Assembly (NCBI RefSeq): GCF_001637225.1
Contig: NZ_LVJI01000035.1
Location: 84,534-148,533 of the forward strand
DNA from: Paenibacillus antarcticus
GTDB taxonomy: Bacteria > Bacillota > Bacilli > Paenibacillales > Paenibacillaceae
DNA length: 64,000 nt
Reading direction: 5' to 3'
Shown here: positions 42,049 through 50,120 of the stretch, piece after piece
How the letters are laid out: each line of letters begins with the position of its first letter
How positions within the stretch are numbered: position 1 is the stretch's first letter
Program-made: the position numbers and the translations under genes
The notes under the pieces: model-generated
Seen by the model: the letters and a program-made list of their open reading frames with translations, nothing else
The model's database searches: none
Told to the model about the DNA's origin: nothing

Positions 42049-43389
42049 ATGATTAAATCATTTTTTATCGTTAACAAACAAAAATTCTTATTCGTATTCA
42101 TGATGTTGGTACTTGCTGTGTTGATCGTACCCATACAGGGAAGAGAAGATATTAACCCACCACTTGATATAACGTATAATCCGTACACGACTTCGCTATC
42201 ATCCTCTACGGGAACAGCAACACCGATACAAGAATCGAGTCTTGTAAACTATCAAGCAAAGAGTTCACCTACATTAGAGTTACTGTCTTCAAGAAAGACT
42301 CAAGCTGACACTACACTCTCACAGAAAACAGTGTATCTTACTTTTGACGATGGACCAAGTAAACTCACAAGTGAGGTACTAGATATTTTAAAAGAGTCCA
42401 ATATACATGCTACCTTCTTCGTACTAGGTGAGCAAGTAAAACGTTTTCCTGAATTGGTTACTAGGGTGATAGATGAGGGACATGCGCTAGGAAATCACAG
42501 TTATAACCACAATTATGAAGAACTATATAAAGGATTCTCCCCATTTTGGAGTCAGATCAAACAGACCGAGCAAGCGATTGCTGCCATTACGGGCTCACAT
42601 ACTTCCTTAGTAAGGGCTCCGGGTGGTACAGCAGGACATTTCGATGATACCTATTTCAAGTTGTTGAAAGAAGGTGGGTATCAGGTTGTCGATTGGAATG
42701 TAGATAGTGGAGATTCGAAGCGTCGAGGTGTGCCGGCAAGAGATATTATTAAAGATGCGACAACGCCTATCAACAGCGATCAGGTTGTGGTGTTGATGCA
42801 TGATGGTAATGGACATGAAGAAACTGTAAAGTCACTTCCCAAGATTATTTCTTATTATAAAGAAAAGGGGTACAAATTTGAAGTTCTAACTCCTGAGTTA
42901 CCTAATCTTGAGTCCTTCCAGTTCAAAGTGACTAAGAGCGCAAGAGCCCTACAACGCCCCCAACCTAGTGAAGAGTGGATTGTTACAAATGTGCTACCTA
43001 ACGCTGAACTTTTCTCTCATGGTAAACGGTTAGTTATGGAAATTGGAAGAATGGAGACAGCGTTTAAACAGGGAGAATATCGTATTTCTGATGGAAAGAT
43101 TATGGTTCCGCTTCGGACAATGATGGATAAGATAGGTGTCAATGTGAGGTGGGATGTCAACAAAAAGTTGGCTATTATAGATACGGGTCTGAAGTCCCTT
43201 CAAATTAGTGTAGCTACAGATGATTGGACTATAGTTAACAAGAATACGATTTCACAAACCATGAACATACCCGTTCAAATGAATGGGAATACGCTATGGG
43301 TCCCACTTCGTGAAATCTTAAATGCAACTGGACATAATCCTATTTCAATCAAAGTAAGCGATGAAGAGTGGAGAATTAGAACCCTATGA
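42049..43389 (+). CDS. polysaccharide deacetylase with C-terminal stalk domain
   Basis: 446 residues. One N-terminal helix (about 10-29) serves as signal or anchor. The NodB domain spans about 95-285: TFDDGPSK (metal Asp pair), HSYNHNYEEL (His pair), RAPGG, DWNVDSGD and VLMHDG. It removes acetyl groups from peptidoglycan or another N-acetylated glycan on the outside. The C-terminal 100 residues are a stalk domain of the copper-amine-oxidase-N type (VPLRTMMDKIGVNVRWD and WVPLREILNATG). ATG 42049 follows GGTGGAGG; the earlier frame start is a GTG within that site. Confidence 0.94.
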   Translation: MIKSFFIVNKQKFLFVFMMLVLAVLIVPIQGREDINPPLDITYNPYTTSLSSSTGTATPIQESSLVNYQAKSSPTLELLSSRKTQADTTLSQKTVYLTFDDGPSKLTSEVLDILKESNIHATFFVLGEQVKRFPELVTRVIDEGHALGNHSYNHNYEELYKGFSPFWSQIKQTEQAIAAITGSHTSLVRAPGGTAGHFDDTYFKLLKEGGYQVVDWNVDSGDSKRRGVPARDIIKDATTPINSDQVVVLMHDGNGHEETVKSLPKIISYYKEKGYKFEVLTPELPNLESFQFKVTKSARALQRPQPSEEWIVTNVLPNAELFSHGKRLVMEIGRMETAFKQGEYRISDGKIMVPLRTMMDKIGVNVRWDVNKKLAIIDTGLKSLQISVATDDWTIVNKNTISQTMNIPVQMNGNTLWVPLREILNATGHNPISIKVSDEEWRIRTL

Positions 43390-43501
43390 TTAGGGCCATT
43401 CTATGATAATTAAATAGTCTCATGTCTACTTCTCTTCTTTTATGGGAATAATAGTTGATAGATTTAAACAGAATTAATCCATGAGGAGAAGAGAGGTAAT
43501 C

Positions 43502-44491
43502 ATGTTGTCTACTCCATCTATGAATCACAAAGAGTTCGCGCCTGAACTGATAGATAGAATGATTTCACGCGTGAGTACAGTTATGGTTGGGAAAGAGTCG
43601 GAGATTCGACTTGTACTCATGTCTATGTTAAGCGGTGGGCATGTGCTACTAGAAGATGTACCTGGTGTGGGTAAAACCATGCTTGTTCGAACAATTGCTG
43701 CCTGTATGGGGGGATCGTTTGGTCGTATTCAGTTCACTTACGATCTTATGCCTTCTGATATTACAGGTATTTCGGTATATCTTCCGCATACGGGACAATT
43801 TGAATTTAGACCAGGACCCATCCTATCAAATGTTGTATTGGCAGACGAGATTAATCGTGCCTCCCCACGTACGCAATCAGCTCTGCTGGAAGCGATGGAA
43901 GAGAAGAAGGTTACAATCGATGGTACAACGTATCAATTACCACGTCCTTTTTTACTGTTAGCTACTCAGAATCCACTTCAATTTGAAGGTACTTACAGGT
44001 TGCCTGAAGCGCAACTTGATCGTTTCCTTATACGACTTAGTCTAGGTTATCCAAGCCCAGAGCAGGAGATTGATTTGTTATCACGTATGCAAAGTAACCA
44101 TCCTTTAGATCGCGTGAAACCTGTGATTATGGCTGGAGAAATGGAAGCTATGCAACGAGATGTGAAGAATGTATTTGTAGATGATTCCATCAAACATCTA
44201 ATGGTATCTGTTGCTGATGAGTCACGTCGTCATCCAAGAATAAAGCTCGGTATCAGTCCGCGTGGAACCTTGTCATGGATGGTAGCCTCGCAAGCGGTAG
44301 CCTATATGAATGGGAGAATGTACGTCACACCAGATGATATTAAAGAAACGGCTGTTGCAGTACTTTCTCATCGTGTTGTCATTGATGCACGTAGCTTATT
44401 GGAAGGTGTTTCGGGAGAAGAACTAGTGGTAGAACTGATGTCTAGAATCAGTGTACCTCCGTATCGAAGCCGAAGAGGAAGCAGATCATGA
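43502..44491 (+). CDS. MoxR-type AAA+ ATPase
   Basis: 329 residues. Walker A in EDVPGVGKTMLVR (about 51-63), Walker B in VLADEINRASPRTQSALLEAMEE (about 113), sensor 1 in LLATQNP and sensor 2 in the C-terminal helical lid (SPRGTLSW). MoxR ATPases act as chaperones for partner proteins, often with von Willebrand A or DUF58 proteins. Here a DUF58 gene overlaps its stop by 4 bases. The ATG at 43502 has AGAGAGG 5 bases upstream; the ATG seven codons earlier lies in that purine-rich stretch. Confidence 0.94.
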   Translation: MLSTPSMNHKEFAPELIDRMISRVSTVMVGKESEIRLVLMSMLSGGHVLLEDVPGVGKTMLVRTIAACMGGSFGRIQFTYDLMPSDITGISVYLPHTGQFEFRPGPILSNVVLADEINRASPRTQSALLEAMEEKKVTIDGTTYQLPRPFLLLATQNPLQFEGTYRLPEAQLDRFLIRLSLGYPSPEQEIDLLSRMQSNHPLDRVKPVIMAGEMEAMQRDVKNVFVDDSIKHLMVSVADESRRHPRIKLGISPRGTLSWMVASQAVAYMNGRMYVTPDDIKETAVAVLSHRVVIDARSLLEGVSGEELVVELMSRISVPPYRSRRGSRS

Positions 44492-45783
44492 GGGCCAGGA
44501 TATGGGAATGGTTGATTGCTATCGCCTGGTTAGGAGCGCTCATTTCATTATATATGTGGAATGGAGGAGCCTCTGTATGGTTTCTGATGATTGTTACGGT
44601 AATCCTTATGTCCGGGGGCTTGATTCTACAATGTTTTGGTGCTCATGATATTGAGATTAAGAGGACAGTCAATCCATCACAGATTACCGTGGGTAAAGAA
44701 GTAGAAGTAGAAGTGCATATTGAATTTAGGTCTGTACTTCCCCTTCCTTGGATGAGTATCACCGATTATTTCACAAACAGTAGTTATAGTAAGTTATTAT
44801 TTCCGGGATTTCGTCGTTCGTTTACCTATACGTACAGTTTAGAGCAACTCCCTAGGGGAATCATTACTTTTCAAGTCTGCCAAGTGGAGTGGGGTGGGCT
44901 ATTTCGTTGTTTCAAGAATAGTTATTTATTACCTTGTGAAGAAGATATTATCGTGCTGCCGATGCCTGCAATCATCTCCGTAGAACATGGGTGGACAAGT
45001 CAGGATATTAGAGATGGAGAACAAGTAGGGCTTCTACCGAAACGAACTACAGGTGCTTGGGGTTTAGAGGTTCGAGACTATAATGTTGGGGAGCCATTGA
45101 GTGGTGTTCATTGGAAAAGCTCTGCACGGCGGGGGCGATTACAGACTCGTCTTCTTGAAGAGGAAGAGGATCTTGAAGTATGTATTATACTGGATCATTG
45201 TCCAGAGAGTTATACAATACTAACTTCTGATATCGGAAGCCAAAAGAAGCTTAGACATGAGTTATTCGAAGGTGTCGTTTCCACTGCTGCTAGTTTGCTT
45301 GAGAAAGCATTAGAAGAAGGGGTTCATGTGGATTTAATTACTGGAGAAGATAGTCTGAAGAAGCACATCGTGTATCCTTCTGATCACACTATCCTTGCCT
45401 TTATCGAACCAGATGGAACGAAGAGAATTGCTGAGGTGATGGAGGGCATGGATCATTTACGACAGGGAACAAGGGTTACTGTCATTACAGGGAGCTTACA
45501 TGATGATCTAACAAGAGCCGTTACTTATCTACAACGTAAAGGCTTGAAGGTAGATATATACTCAGTTGTTTCATTTGTTCCTTCATCATCCAATAGGAAT
45601 GGTACAGATGTCGAACGAACAAGACAGGATACGATTTCAAATTCACTCTGCTGTTTAGGTGCTAGGTTGTTCAGGTTAAACATAGTACCAACAATTACAA
45701 GTAATTCAATAGAAGGAGTCCTTGGTAAGGAGGTGAATAGTTATGACGGTCCCTATGCAGAACGGAGAAATCGCTATATATAA
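44488..45783 (+). CDS. DUF58 domain protein
   Basis: 431 residues: two adjacent membrane helices at about 5-45, then a cytoplasmic or external beta-rich part and the DUF58 core near 185-225 (LLPKRTTGAWGLEVRDYNVGE, WKSSARRGRLQTRLLEEEED given in part). DUF58 proteins are the constant partners of MoxR ATPases. Gene order moxR-DUF58-transglutaminase with overlaps on both sides shows one translationally coupled operon. The tail has polar, low-similarity sequence. Confidence 0.93.
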   Translation: MRARIWEWLIAIAWLGALISLYMWNGGASVWFLMIVTVILMSGGLILQCFGAHDIEIKRTVNPSQITVGKEVEVEVHIEFRSVLPLPWMSITDYFTNSSYSKLLFPGFRRSFTYTYSLEQLPRGIITFQVCQVEWGGLFRCFKNSYLLPCEEDIIVLPMPAIISVEHGWTSQDIRDGEQVGLLPKRTTGAWGLEVRDYNVGEPLSGVHWKSSARRGRLQTRLLEEEEDLEVCIILDHCPESYTILTSDIGSQKKLRHELFEGVVSTAASLLEKALEEGVHVDLITGEDSLKKHIVYPSDHTILAFIEPDGTKRIAEVMEGMDHLRQGTRVTVITGSLHDDLTRAVTYLQRKGLKVDIYSVVSFVPSSSNRNGTDVERTRQDTISNSLCCLGARLFRLNIVPTITSNSIEGVLGKEVNSYDGPYAERRNRYI

Positions 45784-48037
45784 TTCGATTGGGCATGCTC
45801 CTAAGAGAATAGATGACTCTCTTCATAGATCTAAAAGTGAGGATACCCTGCTGTATCGCTGTATCTTATCCTTGCCTATTATGGGATTATTCGCAGAGTG
45901 GCTATATCCACTCTCAACTGGATATTTCAGCTTAAGTGCTTCATTAATCGAAGTTTTGTATGGACTAACGGCCTTACTATTACTCGTGGGGATGTTTCAT
46001 TCAAAGGTTTGGATTTCCATTCCCTTACATCTGATCTTAACTGTTGGAGCATGGAGCTTCCTCTTTGGGCAAGATAGAGGGTTAGATTGGTTTATTTCTT
46101 ATGGGGCTATTGCACAGCAAGATTTTACAGTTGTTATGCAGAAATGGAACTTAAACGTCATTGGACCAGAGACCCGTACACTGATCCTTATGATGGGATG
46201 GAGTCTACTGGTATCAATGGTACAATCCTTGGCTCTTTATCGAGGGAGTATAGGGCTCTTCGCTATAGCAACCTTAGTCTATTTGCTCTGCCTAGAAAAG
46301 CTACTTGGATTAGAGGTATATCCAGATATTATTCGTACGGCTCTATTGCTTGTTATCCTTTATGGGAGCATCTCTTTATCTAGACTCCTTGAACGTTCTT
46401 CCTCTTCTTATGGTATAAGCAATCGCCAGTATAGTGCTTGGTTTATCATTGTTTGTGTGGTAAGTACGGTGGTTATTGGTGCAGCGTGGATGAGCGGTAA
46501 AGTGATCTCAGTTGAACCTACGAACCAGATTAGTATTAAAGCTACGGTGGAGAAATTAAAAGATTGGTCTGGACTCGAGTTTGAAGAACAAGACTCGCGT
46601 GCAGCTGTTACTGGATATGGCTTAGGTGAGCAGGACCTGGGTGGACCTCTTAAGCTTATTAGTAAGACAGAGTTCACAGTGGAATCAGCTGTATCTTCAT
46701 ATTGGCGTGGGGAAACTTTCGGTTATTATGATGGTCGACGTTGGTCGGAACCACAGGCTTATTTCAACGCCGTTGATAATAAGGTTAATTTGAAGAATGA
46801 TTTGCTATTGAACAAAGATAGTGAACAGAAGCCCATCGTTCAGACAATAAAATTCAATCAACCTATGAAGGGTGAGTTTCCTCTATTTAGTGGTGGGGGT
46901 ATTGGAAAGGTTACGAATATAACTACGATGGACGGAGAAAGAGCAGTATATTTGTTACATGATGAAATCGCAGGTACGCTCAAATATCCAGGAACCGTAA
47001 GTTCTAGTCCTGTCACCAGCTATCAAGTTGAAGTATCGGTTCCAAAGATTAATGATGTGCTATTGCGTACAGCTTCGGATAATGATCCGGAGTCGATCAC
47101 GAAACGATATTTACAGTTGCCGGAACAACTTCCGGTACGTGTTAAGGAACTAGGTATGCAAATGGCATCTAATACGAATAATCGCTATGATGCTGTACGG
47201 GCTGTGCAGACCTATCTACAGGACAATTATAAATATTCTCTTAATACAAGCGTTCCTCCAGCCAATCAGGACTTCGTTGACAACTTTTTATTCGAGACAA
47301 GACTGGGATACTGTAACCATTTCTCTACATCTATGGTGGTTCTTCTCCGAAGTCAAGGAATTCCATCTCGTATGGTAAAAGGATACGCACCAGGAACACT
47401 CAAGGATGGTAGTAGTACGACTTATGATGTCAAATCGAGTGATGCACATTCTTGGGTAGAGGTCTATTTCCCTCAGATGGGATGGATTTCTATTGATCCA
47501 ACGCCAGGCATCTTGGGTCCGGAAGAGATTTCAGAATCGGTTGCAATCCCGCAACAGGTGGGGGATAATAAAGGGTCTATTGTGAATTTAATTACCGAAC
47601 GTATGGTTCAGCTCATGGGCATGGTATCGAAGATACGAATAGCGGCAGTCGAAGCGGGGTATTTTATCCCAGGAATGATTGTTGTGATGGCATTAGTTAT
47701 TGCTACGATTATGAGCATTTGGAAAAGTCGTCGACATGTTCGTCTGTGGAGGTTGCGTTACATAACGAGGAGCTCTTTTCCTCAAAAGAAACAACTGTTA
47801 CAGGCTGCTTTTCTTATTTGGGATGAGGTTGCAAGACGTTATGGATCGATTCCCAAGGGCGTTACGATAAGAGAGTATGTCGATTCCCTCGCGATTACGG
47901 ATGAGAAGCTACGAGGGGAATTAGTTCAATTTGTGGAACAATGGGAAAGCATTGCATACGACAACATGATCCTAAATCGGGTACAAAGTATATCCTTTTT
48001 ACAACGTTGTACAAAGTTAGCTCATTCACTGTCATAA
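45743..48037 (+). CDS. TgpA-type membrane transglutaminase-like protein
   Basis: 764 residues. The N-terminal 250 residues hold about 6 helices, followed by an external transglutaminase-like core with Cys in RLGYCNHFSTSMV (about 523), His in SDAHSWVEVYF (about 569) and Asp in ISIDPTPG (about 585). Then comes one more helix (about 650-670) and a DUF4129-like C-terminal segment. It overlaps the DUF58 gene by 41 bases and has a strong AAGGAGGTGA site. The operon probably works on the cell envelope; the substrate is not known. Confidence 0.94.
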   Translation: MTVPMQNGEIAIYNSIGHAPKRIDDSLHRSKSEDTLLYRCILSLPIMGLFAEWLYPLSTGYFSLSASLIEVLYGLTALLLLVGMFHSKVWISIPLHLILTVGAWSFLFGQDRGLDWFISYGAIAQQDFTVVMQKWNLNVIGPETRTLILMMGWSLLVSMVQSLALYRGSIGLFAIATLVYLLCLEKLLGLEVYPDIIRTALLLVILYGSISLSRLLERSSSSYGISNRQYSAWFIIVCVVSTVVIGAAWMSGKVISVEPTNQISIKATVEKLKDWSGLEFEEQDSRAAVTGYGLGEQDLGGPLKLISKTEFTVESAVSSYWRGETFGYYDGRRWSEPQAYFNAVDNKVNLKNDLLLNKDSEQKPIVQTIKFNQPMKGEFPLFSGGGIGKVTNITTMDGERAVYLLHDEIAGTLKYPGTVSSSPVTSYQVEVSVPKINDVLLRTASDNDPESITKRYLQLPEQLPVRVKELGMQMASNTNNRYDAVRAVQTYLQDNYKYSLNTSVPPANQDFVDNFLFETRLGYCNHFSTSMVVLLRSQGIPSRMVKGYAPGTLKDGSSTTYDVKSSDAHSWVEVYFPQMGWISIDPTPGILGPEEISESVAIPQQVGDNKGSIVNLITERMVQLMGMVSKIRIAAVEAGYFIPGMIVVMALVIATIMSIWKSRRHVRLWRLRYITRSSFPQKKQLLQAAFLIWDEVARRYGSIPKGVTIREYVDSLAITDEKLRGELVQFVEQWESIAYDNMILNRVQSISFLQRCTKLAHSLS

Positions 48038-48056
48038 TCATCTAGCTCTAACTTTC

Positions 48057-48086
48057 TTGACGGTATGATTTACGTTTGCGTATAAT
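48057..48086 (+). promoter_or_regulatory. sigma-A promoter of guaA
   Basis: TTGACG, 18-base spacer, perfect TATAAT. The leader is only about 28 bases, so there is no room for a purine riboswitch. Confidence 0.65.
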
Positions 48087-48121
48087 TAGCAATAACAATT
48101 AAGGGAGGCACGAACAACATA

Positions 48122-49660
48122 ATGAGTAAACCTAATGAAATCATCGTAGTCCTTGACTTTGGAGGACAATATAATCAATTGATCGCACGCCGCATCCGCG
48201 ACTTGGGTGTATATAGCGAATTGCTGCCATACAACACACCAGTCGAGAAGATTCGGGAACTTTCCCCTAAAGGGATTGTATTCTCTGGAGGTCCATCCAG
48301 TGTGTATGCAGAGAACGCGCCACATGTAGATCCAGCTATCTATGATCTGAACCTTCCGATCCTAGGTATTTGTTATGGGATGCAGCTTATGGCACATCAG
48401 TTAAATGGAAAAGTAGAACGTTCCTCTAAACGTGAATACGGTAAGGCTGATTTGCAATTTAATAACCAGACTACACTTCTTAAAGGTTTAGAACTGAATC
48501 AGACAGTATGGATGAGTCATGGAGACCACGTAGTGGAACTTCCAACGGGATTCGTTCTGGATGCTGGTACAGAATCTGCACCGATTGCAGCGATGAGTAA
48601 CATTGAGAAGAAGTTGTATGCAGTACAGTTCCATCCAGAAGTTCAGCACTCTGTGAATGGTAACGAAATGATCCGTAACTTCCTTTATGAAATTTGTAAA
48701 TGTGATGGCAATTGGACGATGGAGTCTTTTGTTGAAGATAAAGTTCGCGAGATTCGTGAACTTGTTGGAACAGATAACGTATTGTGTGCACTCAGCGGAG
48801 GTGTAGATTCTTCTGTTGTGGCTAGATTGATCCATAGAGCTATTGGTGACCAGTTAACGTGTATGTTCATTGATCATGGACTATTACGTAAAGGTGAAGC
48901 TGAGAGCGTAATGGAGACTTTCGTAGGTAAGTTCGATATGAAAGTTGTTAAAATCGATGCTCGCGATCGATTTATGTCCAAGCTTGCTGGTGTAGATGAT
49001 CCTGAACAGAAACGTAAAATTATTGGGAATGAATTCATCTATGTATTTGAAGAAGAATCAGGTCAATTCGATGAGTTTAAATACTTGGCACAAGGAACAC
49101 TCTATACGGATATCGTAGAGAGTGGAACAGCTACAGCTCAAACGATCAAATCACATCACAATGTGGGTGGACTTCCTGAAGATATGAAGTTCAAGTTGAT
49201 TGAACCTTTGAATACTTTGTTTAAAGATGAAGTCCGTAAAGTCGGAGAAGAATGCGGATTGCCTCCTGAAATCGTATGGCGTCAACCTTTCCCAGGACCG
49301 GGTCTTGCAATTCGTGTATTGGGTGAAGTAACAGAAGAGAAGCTTACGATTGTAAGGGATTCTGATTATATTCTGCGTGAAGAAATTGCGAAAGCAGGAT
49401 TAGATCGTGAAATTTGGCAGTACTTTACCGCTCTTCCTAATATGAAGAGTGTAGGTGTTATGGGCGATGCTCGTACCTATTCTTATACAGTAGGTATTCG
49501 TGCAGTTACTTCCATCGATGGTATGACAGCTGATTGGGCTCGTATCCCATGGGATATCTTAGAGAAAATCTCCGTTCGTATCGTAAATGAAGTAGATAAT
49601 GTTAACCGTATCGTCTATGACGTTACATCTAAGCCACCTGCAACGATCGAGTGGGAATAG
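48122..49660 (+). CDS. guaA: GMP synthase (glutamine-hydrolysing)
   Basis: Amidates XMP to GMP using glutamine and ATP; 512 residues. The glutaminase domain has the nucleophile Cys in GICYGMQLM (about 84) and His/Glu in QFHPEV. The ATP-pyrophosphatase domain has the P-loop LSGGVDSSV (about 225), and the C-terminal dimer domain ends KPPATIEWE, the universal GuaA terminus. The start has a long 13-base gap to GGGAGG, with no alternative ATG. The 3' end is a documented integration hotspot in bacteria, and a second damaged copy of it lies at 63719-63868, marking an island between. Confidence 0.98.
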   Translation: MSKPNEIIVVLDFGGQYNQLIARRIRDLGVYSELLPYNTPVEKIRELSPKGIVFSGGPSSVYAENAPHVDPAIYDLNLPILGICYGMQLMAHQLNGKVERSSKREYGKADLQFNNQTTLLKGLELNQTVWMSHGDHVVELPTGFVLDAGTESAPIAAMSNIEKKLYAVQFHPEVQHSVNGNEMIRNFLYEICKCDGNWTMESFVEDKVREIRELVGTDNVLCALSGGVDSSVVARLIHRAIGDQLTCMFIDHGLLRKGEAESVMETFVGKFDMKVVKIDARDRFMSKLAGVDDPEQKRKIIGNEFIYVFEEESGQFDEFKYLAQGTLYTDIVESGTATAQTIKSHHNVGGLPEDMKFKLIEPLNTLFKDEVRKVGEECGLPPEIVWRQPFPGPGLAIRVLGEVTEEKLTIVRDSDYILREEIAKAGLDREIWQYFTALPNMKSVGVMGDARTYSYTVGIRAVTSIDGMTADWARIPWDILEKISVRIVNEVDNVNRIVYDVTSKPPATIEWE

Positions 49661-49691
49661 ATTGGGAATATCGAAGATGTTAATCGCTTGA

Positions 49692-49714
49692 AAACCCTTG
49701 ATGCATAAGGGTTT
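49692..49714. repeat. inverted repeat just after guaA
   Basis: AAACCCTT-N7-AAGGGTTT, perfect 8-bp arms. Similar CCCTT...AAGGG palindromes occur at att sites of tyrosine-recombinase elements in Firmicutes, so it may be part of an old attachment region; this is inference. Confidence 0.45.
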
Positions 49715-49748
49715 GTGGTGTTTAGATTGGTGATATTTAACGTACACG

Positions 49749-49763
49749 TGCAACAATTGAGTG
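49749..49763 (+). repeat. third guaA-end-like sequence
   Basis: TGCAACAATTGAGTG differs from the guaA terminus at 2 of 15 positions. It lies 110 bases downstream of the guaA copy and overlaps the terminator stem. It is a possible tandem attachment site. Confidence 0.4.
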
Positions 49764-49822
49764 CAACAAATTACTCTCTTATATTTGCTTTAATTAGCGA
49801 ATAGAAGGGAGTTTTTTGTTGC
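49762..49822 (+). terminator. long imperfect hairpin, probable guaA terminator
   Basis: TGCAACAAA ... TTTGTTGCA as outer arms, with ACTCTCTTATATT and AATAGAAGGGAGT as inner arms and a T6 run inside the 3' arm. The T-run follows the inner stem, so that part suffices for termination. Confidence 0.65.
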
Positions 49823-50120
49823 ATATATTAAGGGTATTTAAGATAAGTCCATTGTGATTCATGGTTGGGTTCTAAATCTCGTTTAGTACAATATGATGCG
49901 AAAGAATATGAGGAAATGTGGAGTTTTAGATTGATGATGTATCTTAAGTTAACTTTAAAATCCCTAATCTAGTTGTTCATCTAATGCAGGTCGTTAAAAA
50001 AAGGTATTACTTTGATTTTGTCGAATGTTCTTTTATAGGGGAATTTGTCCGGAAATATAGGGTGGGTTTTACGAGTCATAAACTCACAGAATATGGTGCT
50101 GAGGATAAGAGGGATGATTC
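49823..50120. other. gene-free leader of the island
   Basis: No gene with a ribosome site. A stop-free stretch at about 49851-49970 (reading ...SKSRLVQYDAKEYEEMWSF...) looks coding-like but has no start; it may be a remnant. The last 20 bases hold the ribosome site (AAGAGGGATG) of the next gene. Confidence 0.4.

Noticed and set aside
48087..48121. Purine riboswitch before guaA
   Set aside because: The leader after the predicted promoter is about 28 bases, too short for the aptamer.
48480..48870. Several - strand frames inside guaA
   Set aside because: Complement shadows of a universally conserved gene; no ribosome sites.
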